A stretch of DNA of 64,000 nucleotides from positions 105,694-169,693 of the forward strand of contig NZ_KB913013.1 of assembly GCF_000383955.1 (NCBI RefSeq), read 5' to 3'. This DNA is from Rudanella lutea DSM 19387. GTDB lineage: Bacteria > Bacteroidota > Bacteroidia > Cytophagales > Spirosomataceae. The position numbers and the translations under genes were made by a program. Positions 33,226 through 41,369 of the stretch are shown one piece after another. Numbering within the stretch: position 1 is the first letter of the stretch; every line of letters begins with the position of its first letter. The notes beneath the pieces were generated by a model. The model saw only the letters and a program-made list of their open reading frames with translations. It did not search any database and was not told the origin of the DNA.

Positions 33226-33783
33226 TCAGGGTCGGGTTTGGAAAACCCCTTTTGTGAAAGGCGGCTGACGAAGAATCTGAAACGAGTTTTCGTCGCCCAG
33301 CATGACGGCCCGGCGCAGATCGTTTTCGGCCTGCTGCAGTTGCCGAAGCTGGATGCGGGCCAATGCGCGCCATCGGTAGGCATCGGGTTGCTCGTCGCGC
33401 AGGTGCCACACGGCCTTGTCGAATTCGCGGAAGGCTTCGGGAAACTGGTGGGTGCGGTAGTAGGCAATGCCCCGGTCGAGGTAGCACTCACCGAGGGTAT
33501 TGTCGCGGTTGATGGCCTGCGTCAGGTCGTAAATAGCCGAGTAGTAGTTTTCCTGCCAGAGTTGGCAGCGCCCCCGGCTGGCGTAAGCGATAGCTGATTT
33601 GGGGTGTTGGCGAACGGCTTCGTCGAAAAAAGCGAAGGCCTCCTGTGTATCCCGGTTTTTGAGTAGTTCGAGCCCTTTACCAAAGCGCTTCCGGTCTTTA
33701 TCCGACGGGGTATCGTGGTCGGTAAAGAAGTACTTGATTACCAAATAAGGGATAAACAGCAGACTCAACAGCGCAACTTCCAT
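33226..33783 (-). CDS. membrane-anchored TPR protein
   Basis: 185 residues. Residues 1-20 (VALLSLLFIPYLVIKYFF) form one N-terminal membrane anchor. Four TPR units follow: RFGKGLELLKNRDTQEAFAFFDEAV, AIAYASRGRCQLWQENYYSAIYDLTQAI trimmed, CYLDRGIAYYRTHQFPEAFREFDKAV trimmed, and RWRALARIQLRQLQQAENDL. Likely a protein-interaction scaffold at the inner membrane; the partner is unknown. Confidence 0.82.
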   Translation of the reverse strand: MEVALLSLLFIPYLVIKYFFTDHDTPSDKDRKRFGKGLELLKNRDTQEAFAFFDEAVRQHPKSAIAYASRGRCQLWQENYYSAIYDLTQAINRDNTLGECYLDRGIAYYRTHQFPEAFREFDKAVWHLRDEQPDAYRWRALARIQLRQLQQAENDLRRAVMLGDENSFQILRQPPFTKGVFQTRP

Positions 33784-33818
33784 GACACAGTCTGGCTTGA
33801 CAGCTACGAATATACTAC

Positions 33819-34181
33819 CTAAAGTGTTAAACCGTTCAATTCCGCTTTCACGGATTTAGACAATCCCTGATAAACCAGATCGTATGAGTGATCGATCCAT
33901 TCCTGAACCAGACTCGGGCGTAGCGACGGCCCCAGAATCACCGTATTCCAGTGTTGCTTGTTCTGATGATAGCCCGGTTGCACCGCGTCGTACTCTTCCC
34001 GCAGTTGAATGGCCCGTTCGGGGTCGCATTTGAGGTTAAGGGTAGTGGGTTGTGCATCTAGGCTAATCAGGGCGAAGACTTTACCGCCTACTTTGAGTAC
34101 GAGCGTTTCGGGGCCAAAGGGAAACGATTCCGTGGCACCGGGCTTGCTCAAACCATACTCGCGGAGGGCTTCAACGTTCAT
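33819..34181 (-). CDS. MmcQ/YjbR-family protein
   Basis: 120 residues, the normal length. The N-terminus (LREYGLSKPGATESFPFGPE), VFALISLDAQPTTLNLKCDP and the C-terminal HWNTVILGPSL are family signatures of the CyaY-like-fold MmcQ/YjbR proteins, which are proposed to bind DNA; function is not firmly known. Start overlaps the upstream small gene by 4 nt (ATGA). Confidence 0.9.
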   Translation of the reverse strand: MNVEALREYGLSKPGATESFPFGPETLVLKVGGKVFALISLDAQPTTLNLKCDPERAIQLREEYDAVQPGYHQNKQHWNTVILGPSLRPSLVQEWIDHSYDLVYQGLSKSVKAELNGLTL

Positions 34182-34366
34182 CGGGTACAGGCCCGAACGG
34201 CCATTACGGTCAGACAGAACAGAAACATCACAATCGAGATCCGGTTGATGCCGTGCATCATACGCAGGTTAAAACTCGATGGATCGTTTGGGTTGGGCTT
34301 GCGAAATACCCGCAGGAAATACGCAAAAACAGGCCCGATTTTGAGGTAATCCAGAAGACGATTCAT
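34178..34366 (-). CDS. small single-pass membrane protein, DUF6728-like (62 aa)
   Basis: 62 residues with a basic N-terminal half (LLDYLKIGPVFAYFLRVFRK) and one C-terminal membrane helix (ISIVMFLFCLTVMAVRA). The FNLRMMHGINRISI motif recalls a short Cytophagales family I know as DUF6728. It shares an ATGA junction with the MmcQ-like gene. Function unknown. Confidence 0.7.
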   Translation of the reverse strand: MNRLLDYLKIGPVFAYFLRVFRKPNPNDPSSFNLRMMHGINRISIVMFLFCLTVMAVRACTR

Positions 34367-34370
34367 TAGT

Positions 34371-34561
34371 ACAACGAACAGCTATCAGCGAACAATGAGC
34401 AGTAAATAGCTTCTTCTAAAAAAGGTGACACTACTAAAAAGACAATGGTTTGTTCACGAAAATTGTTCACTGGAACCCACAGTTTCGACAAACTCTTGTA
34501 GATTATTATTTGCCTACTGTTCGTTGTTCAGTGCTAACTGTTCGTTGTTCACTGTTCACTA
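34371..34561. repeat. heptad-periodic inverted repeat (TTGTTCA/CTGTTCG class) downstream of ispG
   Basis: Left arm about 34371-34408 (CAACGAA, CAGCGAA, CAATGAG words); right arm about 34515-34561 (CTGTTCG, TTGTTCA, TTGTTCA, CTGTTCA) in exact 7-nt phase, about 105 nt apart. The right arm provides the last codons and TGA stop of ispG. The stretch between the arms holds nothing recognisable. Confidence 0.8.
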
Positions 34562-36546
34562 TGTGTTGGTTCGAGCCAACGACCATCTTCCCGGATAAGT
34601 CCAATCAGCTCGTCGACGGCGTTGGCGGCCGGTACCGACTTTTTTACAACCTGCTGACCCCGATACAGAGCAATCTTGTCGCGCCCAATGCCAACATACC
34701 CGTAGTCAGCATCGGCCATCTCGCCGGGACCATTCACGATACAGCCCATGATGCCAATTTTCACCCCTTTGAGGTGGTCGGTGCGCTGACGAATCATGGC
34801 TGTTGTTTCCTGAAGGTCAAACAGGGTGCGTCCGCAGGAAGGGCACGAGATATATTCGGTTTTGGTAATGCGGGTACGGGCAGCCTGCAAAATACCAAAA
34901 GCCAGTTCGTTATGGCGTTTCTGTTCGGCAGGCTCGGTACCGCCGGTCAACATTACCCCATCGCCCAGTCCATCTACCAGCAAACCGCCCATATCCGTGG
35001 CGGCATACAGCGGCAGGTCATCGGCCGAAACCGTCGGGAAAGCCCGCTGAATAACCACAGGTAGCGAAAGTCCCCCATTAATCAGCTCGACAAACAACCG
35101 GCGCAGTTCGGGCATGGCGTGGGCGTTGGCAGTAGTAGCCAGCAACACGGCTGTTGGGTCGGTGCGTAGGGTTTCGATCAGCGATTCGCTCAATTCGGGC
35201 AACGAAACCCGCACCACATTGAGCCGGTTGCTCAGGGGTGTTTGTCGGGCCGCCAGGTACTCATCGGCCGTCAGGAGCGGAAACTTGTTGACGGTATCGC
35301 CCGTAGCCAGCCAGGCGGTGTAGTCGATAATTTCTTTCAGACCGTTGGGGAGCATAAACGCGGCCGGGGTAGCGCCGGTATAGATAAAATCGGCCCCCAG
35401 GTCGTTCATAGCCCATTTGTCGGGCACGGGCAGGTAAAAATGCCCGATCGCTTTCAGTTGATCGTACTCCGTGACCGGAGTTTGGCTGTAATCGGCAATA
35501 ACGCGGGGCACGTTGGCTCCGCCGAAATTAAACACCTCGTTCGTGGACCGGCGTTTGTACTGAAACGGGTCGATAGGGTAGTGGCTCACGGCCGGCATGG
35601 CCGAAGCCTCGGTAGCTCGGCGCGTGTACCGGTCAATCAGCGCTTTGGCAACGGGCGCTTCGCGCTCAGGTTCTTCGGTGAGCGAAACCCGAACGGTATC
35701 ACCCAGTCCGTCTTCGAGCAGAGTGCCAATGCCCACGGCCGATTTAATTCGACCATCTTCGGCTTCTCCGGCTTCGGTTACGCCGAGGTGCAGCGGGTAG
35801 GGTTGCAGCCCTTCTTCATCGAGTCGTTGTACCAGCAGTCGGTAGGCTTCCACCATCACCTGCGGGTTGCTCGATTTCATCGACAACACGATGTTGTAGT
35901 ATTGCTCGTCTTCGCAGATGCGCAGAAACTCAAGTGCCGACTCTACCATACCGACGGGCGTATCGCCGTAACGACTCAGAATCCGGTCGGAAAGGGAACC
36001 GTGATTCGTACCGATCCGCATGGCGGTGCCGTACTCCTTACAAATCCGGACGAGCGGCAGAAACTTCTCCCGGATGCGTTCCAGCTCGGCCGCGTACGAG
36101 GCATCGGTATAGTCAATGTGCTCGAATCGCTTGCGGTCGGCATAGTTGCCGGGGTTGATACGAACTTTCTCCACGATTCGGGCGGCCAGTTCGGCGGCAT
36201 TGGGCGTGAAGTGAATATCGGCGACGAGTGGGGTTGTGTACCCACGGGCGCGGAGTTCCTTGCGGATATTTTCGAGATTCTGTGCCTCTTTTACGCTCGG
36301 GGCGGTGATACGGATGTATTCGCACCCGGCCTCGATCATCCGAATCGACTGCTCAACCGAACCGGCTGTATCCATTGTGTCGATGGTGGTCATCGATTGC
36401 ACCCGAATCGGGAAGTCGGAACCCATCGGCACATCGCCAATTCGAACGGTTACGGTTTTACGCCGAACGTATTCGGTCAGCGAGGGAGTATATAAACGGG
36501 CTTTGGGATTGGTGGCCGAGGCCGAAGTAGGCAGCAGATCAAGCAT
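34549..36546 (-). CDS. ispG: 4-hydroxy-3-methylbut-2-enyl-diphosphate synthase (long form)
   Basis: 665 residues from ATG 36546 (MLDLLPTSAS); the longer frame to 36597 runs through the promoter. The N-terminal TIM barrel shows RVQSMTTIDTMDTAGSVEQ, TPLVADIHFTPNAA, VRINPGNYADRK and LHLGVTEAGEAEDGR. A large insert follows (about residues 300-560), typical of the long plant/Bacteroidota form. The C-terminal 4Fe-4S domain has SCPSCGRTLFDLQET and KIGIMGCIVNGPGEMADADY. It reduces MEcPP to HMBPP in the MEP isoprenoid pathway. Its last residues HSEQ are translated from the heptad repeat. Confidence 0.97.
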   Translation of the reverse strand: MLDLLPTSASATNPKARLYTPSLTEYVRRKTVTVRIGDVPMGSDFPIRVQSMTTIDTMDTAGSVEQSIRMIEAGCEYIRITAPSVKEAQNLENIRKELRARGYTTPLVADIHFTPNAAELAARIVEKVRINPGNYADRKRFEHIDYTDASYAAELERIREKFLPLVRICKEYGTAMRIGTNHGSLSDRILSRYGDTPVGMVESALEFLRICEDEQYYNIVLSMKSSNPQVMVEAYRLLVQRLDEEGLQPYPLHLGVTEAGEAEDGRIKSAVGIGTLLEDGLGDTVRVSLTEEPEREAPVAKALIDRYTRRATEASAMPAVSHYPIDPFQYKRRSTNEVFNFGGANVPRVIADYSQTPVTEYDQLKAIGHFYLPVPDKWAMNDLGADFIYTGATPAAFMLPNGLKEIIDYTAWLATGDTVNKFPLLTADEYLAARQTPLSNRLNVVRVSLPELSESLIETLRTDPTAVLLATTANAHAMPELRRLFVELINGGLSLPVVIQRAFPTVSADDLPLYAATDMGGLLVDGLGDGVMLTGGTEPAEQKRHNELAFGILQAARTRITKTEYISCPSCGRTLFDLQETTAMIRQRTDHLKGVKIGIMGCIVNGPGEMADADYGYVGIGRDKIALYRGQQVVKKSVPAANAVDELIGLIREDGRWLEPTHSEQ

Positions 36547-36583
36547 ACGCGTGGTCGAATTGGAACGGAGGGTTAGTCCGGTA

Positions 36584-36591
36584 CAAAGGTA
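36584..36591 (-). promoter_or_regulatory. -7 box of the ispG promoter
   Basis: Minus strand TACCTTTG, an exact TAnnTTTG match, 38 nt upstream of ATG 36546. A weakly placed TTG lies further upstream. It argues against any start codon above 36584. Confidence 0.55.
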
Positions 36592-36649
36592 ACACAATCT
36601 GGGCCACGCGTGTTCGCCAATTCGGCGGATGGTGAACGGAAGTCACATG

Positions 36650-36714
36650 GAAGGTTGTGGGTTCAGAGATGACATCTCGTTTGGAGAGATGTCATCTCTG
36701 AACCCACAACCTTC
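36650..36714. repeat. 29-bp perfect inverted repeat after the sugar transporter gene
   Basis: Arms 36650-36678 and 36686-36714 are exact complements (GAAGGTTGTGGGTTCAGAGA... against ...TCTCTGAACCCACAACCTTC) with a 7-nt loop, beginning right at the MFS stop codon. No T-run follows on the minus strand. The inner part holds a further small palindrome (AGAGATGACATCTC). Possibly a terminator or RNA-stabilising stem, or a mobile miniature element. Confidence 0.85.
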
Positions 36715-37944
36715 TTACCACTTCGTTTTTTTATGCCCGATGGCGGCATAGTAGAGGATAAAGCCGAAGAGGGGGAGCAGCAGGGCGTATGCGGTACGGG
36801 GGCTGATGTGGTCGGTCAGGTAGCCGTGCAGCAGAGGCAGCAACGCCCCGCCTGAGATAGCCATAATCAGGAGTGCCGATCCGAGTTTGGTGAACGGTCC
36901 GAGCCGGTTCAGCGCCAGCGGCCAAACGGCGGGCCATACCGGGGCAATGGCAAATCCAAGCAGCGATATGCACAGAATCGACGCATAGCCGTCGGTAAGC
37001 AAAGCGCCTACCGTAAACGCAAGGGCCAGAATACAGCCGTACAGCAAGGCTTTTTGCTGCGAAATGTAGCGGGGAATAGCTACGATACCGAGCAGGTAAC
37101 CTGCCAGCAAACCATACAACGTATAGGTGGTGAAGTACTTGGCTTCGTCGTTGCTGAAGCCCATAGCCATACCGTAGTTGATGATGGTGTCGCCGGCAAT
37201 CACCTCGGCGCCCACATAACAAAACAGCGCGATGACGCCCAGAACCAGGTTTGGAAACTCAAAAATACTCGTGTGGTTGTGTGCGTTAGCCGACTCTTCG
37301 GCGGGTACATCGTCCTGTTCTTCCGACACTTCGGGGAGGGTTGAAAACCGAACGAGCAGGGCCAGAACTACCAGTACGCCGGTCAGAATCAGGTAGGGAG
37401 TTACTACCTTATCGAGCGCGTTGGTGCCGGTGTTGCCGCTTTCAGAGAGCAGTATATTGCCAAAAATGAGCTGACTGGCAATGCCCGCCAGCTTGTTGGC
37501 AATGCCCATGAAGCTGATCCGTTGAGCCGCCGACTCACGCGGGCCCAGAATGGTCACGTAGGGGTTGGAGGCCGTTTGTAACACGGTGAGTCCGATACCA
37601 ATCAGGAACAGCCCCGCCAGAAACATTGGATATGAAACCGAGCTGGCTGCCGGCACAAAAATAAGCGTACCCAGCGCCATAATGCCCAGCCCTACCGACA
37701 TACCATTTTTAAAACCGGTACGCCGGAGTACCGCCGATGAGGGTATCGCCATCACCGTGTACGAGATAAAAAAGGCAAAAGCCACCAGGTTAGAGGCTAC
37801 CGTACTGAGGTTGAAGGCCTGTTTGAAAAAAGCAATCAGAACGCTGTTGACCCAGGTTACGAATCCGAATACAAAGAACAGGGCACCGATAATGAGCAGA
37901 GGCCCAAGGTACGATTTGGATGATGCAGGTGCTGTTGGAGTCAC
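36715..37944 (-). CDS. sugar MFS transporter (FucP-like)
   Basis: 409 residues, twelve membrane segments. The start is GTG 37944; no nearby ATG is in frame. The N-terminus (PLLIIGALFFVFGFVTWVNSVL) and NLVAFAFFISYTVMAIPSSAVLRRTGFKNGM are signatures of the FucP/GlcP subfamily of proton-sugar symporters; GLTVLQTASNPYVTILGP is the family's third conserved motif. The central loop is acidic (EEQDDVPAEESANAHNH). Substrate is a hexose or fucose-type sugar; not resolvable further. A 29-bp hairpin follows the stop. Confidence 0.92.
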   Translation of the reverse strand: MTPTAPASSKSYLGPLLIIGALFFVFGFVTWVNSVLIAFFKQAFNLSTVASNLVAFAFFISYTVMAIPSSAVLRRTGFKNGMSVGLGIMALGTLIFVPAASSVSYPMFLAGLFLIGIGLTVLQTASNPYVTILGPRESAAQRISFMGIANKLAGIASQLIFGNILLSESGNTGTNALDKVVTPYLILTGVLVVLALLVRFSTLPEVSEEQDDVPAEESANAHNHTSIFEFPNLVLGVIALFCYVGAEVIAGDTIINYGMAMGFSNDEAKYFTTYTLYGLLAGYLLGIVAIPRYISQQKALLYGCILALAFTVGALLTDGYASILCISLLGFAIAPVWPAVWPLALNRLGPFTKLGSALLIMAISGGALLPLLHGYLTDHISPRTAYALLLPLFGFILYYAAIGHKKTKW

Positions 37945-37982
37945 AGGGATGGGGTTTAGGAATTGGATGAATGGAGAGACGT

Positions 37983-39200
37983 CTAACTACCAATATGCCG
38001 ACTGACGAGGAAGGCCTCAATCCGGTCAAGGGCCACGTTCAGCTCGTCGACGGTGGGCAGGCAAACCACCCGAAAGTGGTCGGGTTGGGGGTAGTTGAAG
38101 CCTTGCCCGGCCACGACGAGCACTTTTTGCTCGGCCAGCAGGTCGTACACAAACTCGTTGTCGTCTTTGAACCGGAACTGGCTCAGGTCAATTTTTGGGA
38201 ATACATACAAGGCTCCTTTGGGCTTCGTGCAGGTGATACCCGGCATGGCCGTGAGCCGCTCGTGGGCGAGCATAATCTGTTTGTAAAGGCGCCCCGACGG
38301 GTGAACCAGATCCTGAATACTCTGGTAGCCACCAAGCGCTGTTTGAATGGCGTACTGTGTAGGAACGTTGGCACACAAACGGAGTGAGGCCATCAGGGTA
38401 AGCCCTTCAATGTACGATTTCGCTTTGGCGCGAGCCCCGCTCAGGATAAGCCATCCGCCCCGGAATCCAGCCGCCCGGTAGTTCTTCGAAAGGCCGCCCA
38501 TCGTGATGCAGAGGGTGTCGTGAACAAACCGCGCCATCGGGTGATGCTGGGCGCCGTCGTACAGAATTTTGTCGTAAATCTCGTCGGTGAAAACAATCAG
38601 GCTGTGCCGTTCGGCAATTTGGGCAATGCCTTCGAGCACGGCTTTGTCGTACACCGCACCGGTAGGGTTGTTGGGGTTAATAACGACCAGCGCCCGCGTT
38701 TTCTTTGTGATTTTACGTTCCAGGTCAGCCAGGTCGGGGTTCCAGCCAGCGGCTTCGTCGCACACGTAATGCACGGGTTTGCCCCCACTCAGGGCAACCG
38801 ACGTGGTCCAGAGCGGGTAGTCGGGCGCGGGCACCAGCACTTCGTCGCCCTCGTTGATCAACGCCTGCATCGACAGCAGAATGAGTTCGCTGACGCCGTT
38901 GCCGATGAAAATATCGTTGATCGTGATGCCGGGCAGATTCAGCGTCTGGGTGTAGTGCATGACTGCCTTACGGGCTGCGAAAAGGCCCCGCGAGTCGGCG
39001 TAGCCCTGCGCGTTACGAATGTTCAGGATAATGTCGTGGACAATTTCGTCGGGCGCGTCGAATCCGAAAGGGGCGGGGTTGCCAATGTTCAGATTGATGA
39101 TTTTGTAGCCCTGGCTTTCGAGCTCCAACGATTTCTCGTACACAGGCCCCCGAATGTCGTACCGTAAGTTGTTCAGCCGCTGGCTTTTCAGAATTTCCAT
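37983..39200 (-). CDS. PLP-dependent class I aminotransferase (AlaA-like)
   Basis: 405 residues, fold type I. N-terminus QRLNNLRYDIRGPVYEKSLELESQGYKIINLNIGNPAPFGF is that of the AlaA glutamate-pyruvate aminotransferase group. NPNNPTGAVYDK contains the PLP-ring Asn/Asp neighbourhood, FTDEIYDKILYD the Asp/Tyr, and TMGGLSKNYRAAGFRGGW the Schiff-base Lys. Cytosolic, most likely alanine/glutamate transamination. A terminator-like stem sits directly in front of the start codon, leaving no space for a ribosome site outside the stem's T-run. Confidence 0.9.
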   Translation of the reverse strand: MEILKSQRLNNLRYDIRGPVYEKSLELESQGYKIINLNIGNPAPFGFDAPDEIVHDIILNIRNAQGYADSRGLFAARKAVMHYTQTLNLPGITINDIFIGNGVSELILLSMQALINEGDEVLVPAPDYPLWTTSVALSGGKPVHYVCDEAAGWNPDLADLERKITKKTRALVVINPNNPTGAVYDKAVLEGIAQIAERHSLIVFTDEIYDKILYDGAQHHPMARFVHDTLCITMGGLSKNYRAAGFRGGWLILSGARAKAKSYIEGLTLMASLRLCANVPTQYAIQTALGGYQSIQDLVHPSGRLYKQIMLAHERLTAMPGITCTKPKGALYVFPKIDLSQFRFKDDNEFVYDLLAEQKVLVVAGQGFNYPQPDHFRVVCLPTVDELNVALDRIEAFLVSRHIGS

Positions 39201-39206
39201 GTAAAA

Positions 39207-39240
39207 AGACCCCTGACGAGCATTCTGCCCGCAGGGGTCT
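39207..39240 (-). terminator. terminator-like hairpin immediately upstream of the aminotransferase ATG
   Basis: Minus strand: AGACCCCTG (39240-39232), 16-nt loop, CAGGGGTCT (39215-39207), then TTTT and ATG 39200. It may end the cytochrome c transcript, or act as an attenuator of the aminotransferase gene. Confidence 0.7.
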
Positions 39241-39315
39241 GCAAAAATACCGGATTTCTGATACTTCGTTGTCGTTTATACGATCATGGGGTGTAGGACA
39301 AGTTTAATTTTTCGA

Positions 39316-39376
39316 CAGGATTATAGGATGTACAGGATTTTATTGCCTAAAAATAATCCTGTACATCCTGTAATCC
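39316..39376. repeat. imperfect inverted repeat (AGGATTA/AGGATGTAC type)
   Basis: CAGGATTATAGGATGTACAG... (39316-39339) pairs with ...CTGTACATCCTGTAATCCT (39354-39376) with one mismatch and a 14-nt loop. The arms reiterate the word AGGAT at 8-9-nt spacing. Lies in the 317-nt gap between the aminotransferase and cytochrome c genes; the remainder of the gap is empty apart from the hairpin above. Confidence 0.8.
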
Positions 39377-39517
39377 TCCGGGCCGCCCGGCGGTCGAAAA
39401 AAGCGTCCGTCAAGCTTATCAGAAAGAACTTGTCTTAAACCGACAGTCTTGTTTCTGCAGAGAATTCTCCGTCTTTGTGCTATTAACCAGAAACTATAGA
39501 CTCAAAACCAATAAACG

Positions 39518-40009
39518 TTATTTGGCTGTACCGATATAATCGAGGAGATCGTTTAGGTCAGCGTCGCTCAATGATGTGAACGATGACATCGGAATCTTCT
39601 GGAATTTATTGAACACCTGTACCGCGTAGGGGTCTCCGGCAGCTACCAGCGCCGACGAATTCCGAATCCATTTTTTCAGCCACTCATCGCCCGGTGCGCG
39701 TTCCCGAACGCCTTTGAGGCCGGGGCCAACCAGTACCTCGTCAGTTATAGCGTGGCATTGTGCGCAATTGTTTGTAAAGAGCGATTTGCCGTGCTCCTGG
39801 GCTTCGGTGAGTTTGGCTACCACCGGCGTAGGGGGAACTGGCACTCCGGTTGTCTGAGTCGGAGTGGCGGAGCTACTGCCTGATGTAAGCTGCATGAAGG
39901 CTACCACAGACGTTAAGGCAAAAAGGCCAATAACCAGGGTCACAAGGCCGTACACAACCGGTACGAGCCGCCGGAACTGCTCGTTCTGAAATGGATTATT
40001 CGTATTCAT
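39518..40009 (-). CDS. membrane-anchored class I cytochrome c
   Basis: 163 residues from ATG 40009 (MNTNNPFQNEQFRRL). One N-terminal membrane anchor (VVYGLVTLVIGLFALTSVVAFMQ), a Thr/Pro linker, then a cytochrome c domain with NNCAQCHAIT (CxxCH) and the axial Met in KIPMSSFTSLSDADLNDLLDYI. Periplasmic electron carrier. Divergently transcribed from the two large membrane-protein genes to the right. Confidence 0.92.
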   Translation of the reverse strand: MNTNNPFQNEQFRRLVPVVYGLVTLVIGLFALTSVVAFMQLTSGSSSATPTQTTGVPVPPTPVVAKLTEAQEHGKSLFTNNCAQCHAITDEVLVGPGLKGVRERAPGDEWLKKWIRNSSALVAAGDPYAVQVFNKFQKIPMSSFTSLSDADLNDLLDYIGTAK

Positions 40010-40138
40010 GGTAATGAATGAAAAATGGAAAGAGGCAAAAACAGACTTTGCCCGGCTAAATGTACCGTTCATCTACATACAGGCTCATTTTCAGCCGAAA
40101 AATATTTACCTTTTAGCCACGTTAACCCTTCTTCGCGT

Positions 40139-41356
40139 ATGCAACCTACTCTTCCTCTTCAATCTGTACCCGGGCACTCGGCTTCTTTAGCCGACAGGCG
40201 GGCGGTGTCTGTTCCGGCTACCGTTCCCGCGTATGTGTATGCCGTAGTTTTTGCGTCATTCTGCATTGTGATGGGCCTGCTCTGGGACATCATGTGGCAC
40301 ATTAGTATCGGTCGCGATGGGCTGTTCTCACCCCCGCACGTTGTCATTTACGTCGGTGCACTGGTGTCGGGCCTGTTTTCGGGCTACCAGATTTTGTCGA
40401 TTACCCTTCGTCGGCAGCACCCGGCCCGGTCGCGGTCGGTACGTTTCTGGGGTGTTTTTTACGGATCGTTGGGGGCCATGTATTGCGTTTGGGGTGCTTT
40501 AGCCATGCTGACCTCGGCCCCGTTCGATGATTGGTGGCACAACACCTACGGGCTCGATGTCCAGATTCTGACCCCCCCGCACACGGTGCTGGTGCTGGGT
40601 ATGATGATGGTGCAGTTTGGGGCGATGGTGGGCGTATTGGCATTGCAAAATACAAGCACTACGGCCGATGCCCGGTCGGCTGGCCGCATCCGGGTGTTGT
40701 ATGCCCTGTCGGCGGCCTTTTTGTTGTCCGTGCTGTACATTCTGCTGTCCGAAAACATGGGCCGCTGGGTCTCCCACAACACCTCCTATTACGTGACAGC
40801 GGCTTTTATTTTTCCTGTTTTTCTGATGGCCGTTGGCCGAGGGTCTACGCTCTCGTACCCGATCACCACCATTACGGCTCTGTATATGCTCACCATTCTG
40901 CTGCCTAATTGGGTGCTCCCGCTGTTTCCGGCAACGCCCAAGCTGGGGCCGGTTATGAACCCCATCACTCATTATCAGCCGTATTCATTTCCGCTGCTGC
41001 TGGTGGTGCCCGGCCTGGCGCTCGACTGGCTGAACAGGCGGTACGCGGGCCGTATCTCCGACTGGGGGCTGGCCGCTCTGGCTGGGCTTGTGTTTGTCGG
41101 GCTGTTTGGGATTGTGCAGTGGCATTTTGGGGGCTTTCTGCTGGAGTCGCCCTATGCGCGCAACTGGTTTTTTCTGGGCGAAGCGTGGCCCTACGATAAC
41201 GACCCGGATTGGAAGTACCGGTACAAGTTCAATCCGTATTTTGACCAGACAACCGCCAACTGGGCGGTTGGATTTGGGAAAGCTGTTGTGATTGCGATGG
41301 TTTCGGCCCGCGTTGGTTTGTGGTGGGGTAATTGGATGAAACGCATTGTACGCTAA
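40139..41356 (+). CDS. polytopic inner-membrane protein of unknown function
   Basis: 405 residues from ATG 40139 (MQPTLPLQSVPGH). About ten membrane helices. His and Trp residues cluster at helix ends (GLLWDIMWHISIGRDGLFSPPH, DDWWHNTYGLD, LTPPHTVLVLG, SENMGRWVSHNTSYY), a pattern seen in haem- or metal-handling membrane proteins. The PxH motifs (SPPH, TPPH) in two helices are notable. No family name recalled. The next gene starts 13 nt downstream and is exported, so they are one operon, and a cytochrome c gene is divergent; a respiratory or copper-related role is inference. Confidence 0.78.
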   Translation: MQPTLPLQSVPGHSASLADRRAVSVPATVPAYVYAVVFASFCIVMGLLWDIMWHISIGRDGLFSPPHVVIYVGALVSGLFSGYQILSITLRRQHPARSRSVRFWGVFYGSLGAMYCVWGALAMLTSAPFDDWWHNTYGLDVQILTPPHTVLVLGMMMVQFGAMVGVLALQNTSTTADARSAGRIRVLYALSAAFLLSVLYILLSENMGRWVSHNTSYYVTAAFIFPVFLMAVGRGSTLSYPITTITALYMLTILLPNWVLPLFPATPKLGPVMNPITHYQPYSFPLLLVVPGLALDWLNRRYAGRISDWGLAALAGLVFVGLFGIVQWHFGGFLLESPYARNWFFLGEAWPYDNDPDWKYRYKFNPYFDQTTANWAVGFGKAVVIAMVSARVGLWWGNWMKRIVR

Positions 41357-41369
41357 CCAAACCCACCCT

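Noticed and set aside
35242-36495. 417-codon plus-strand frame opposite ispG
   Set aside because: Antisense shadow of a certain gene.
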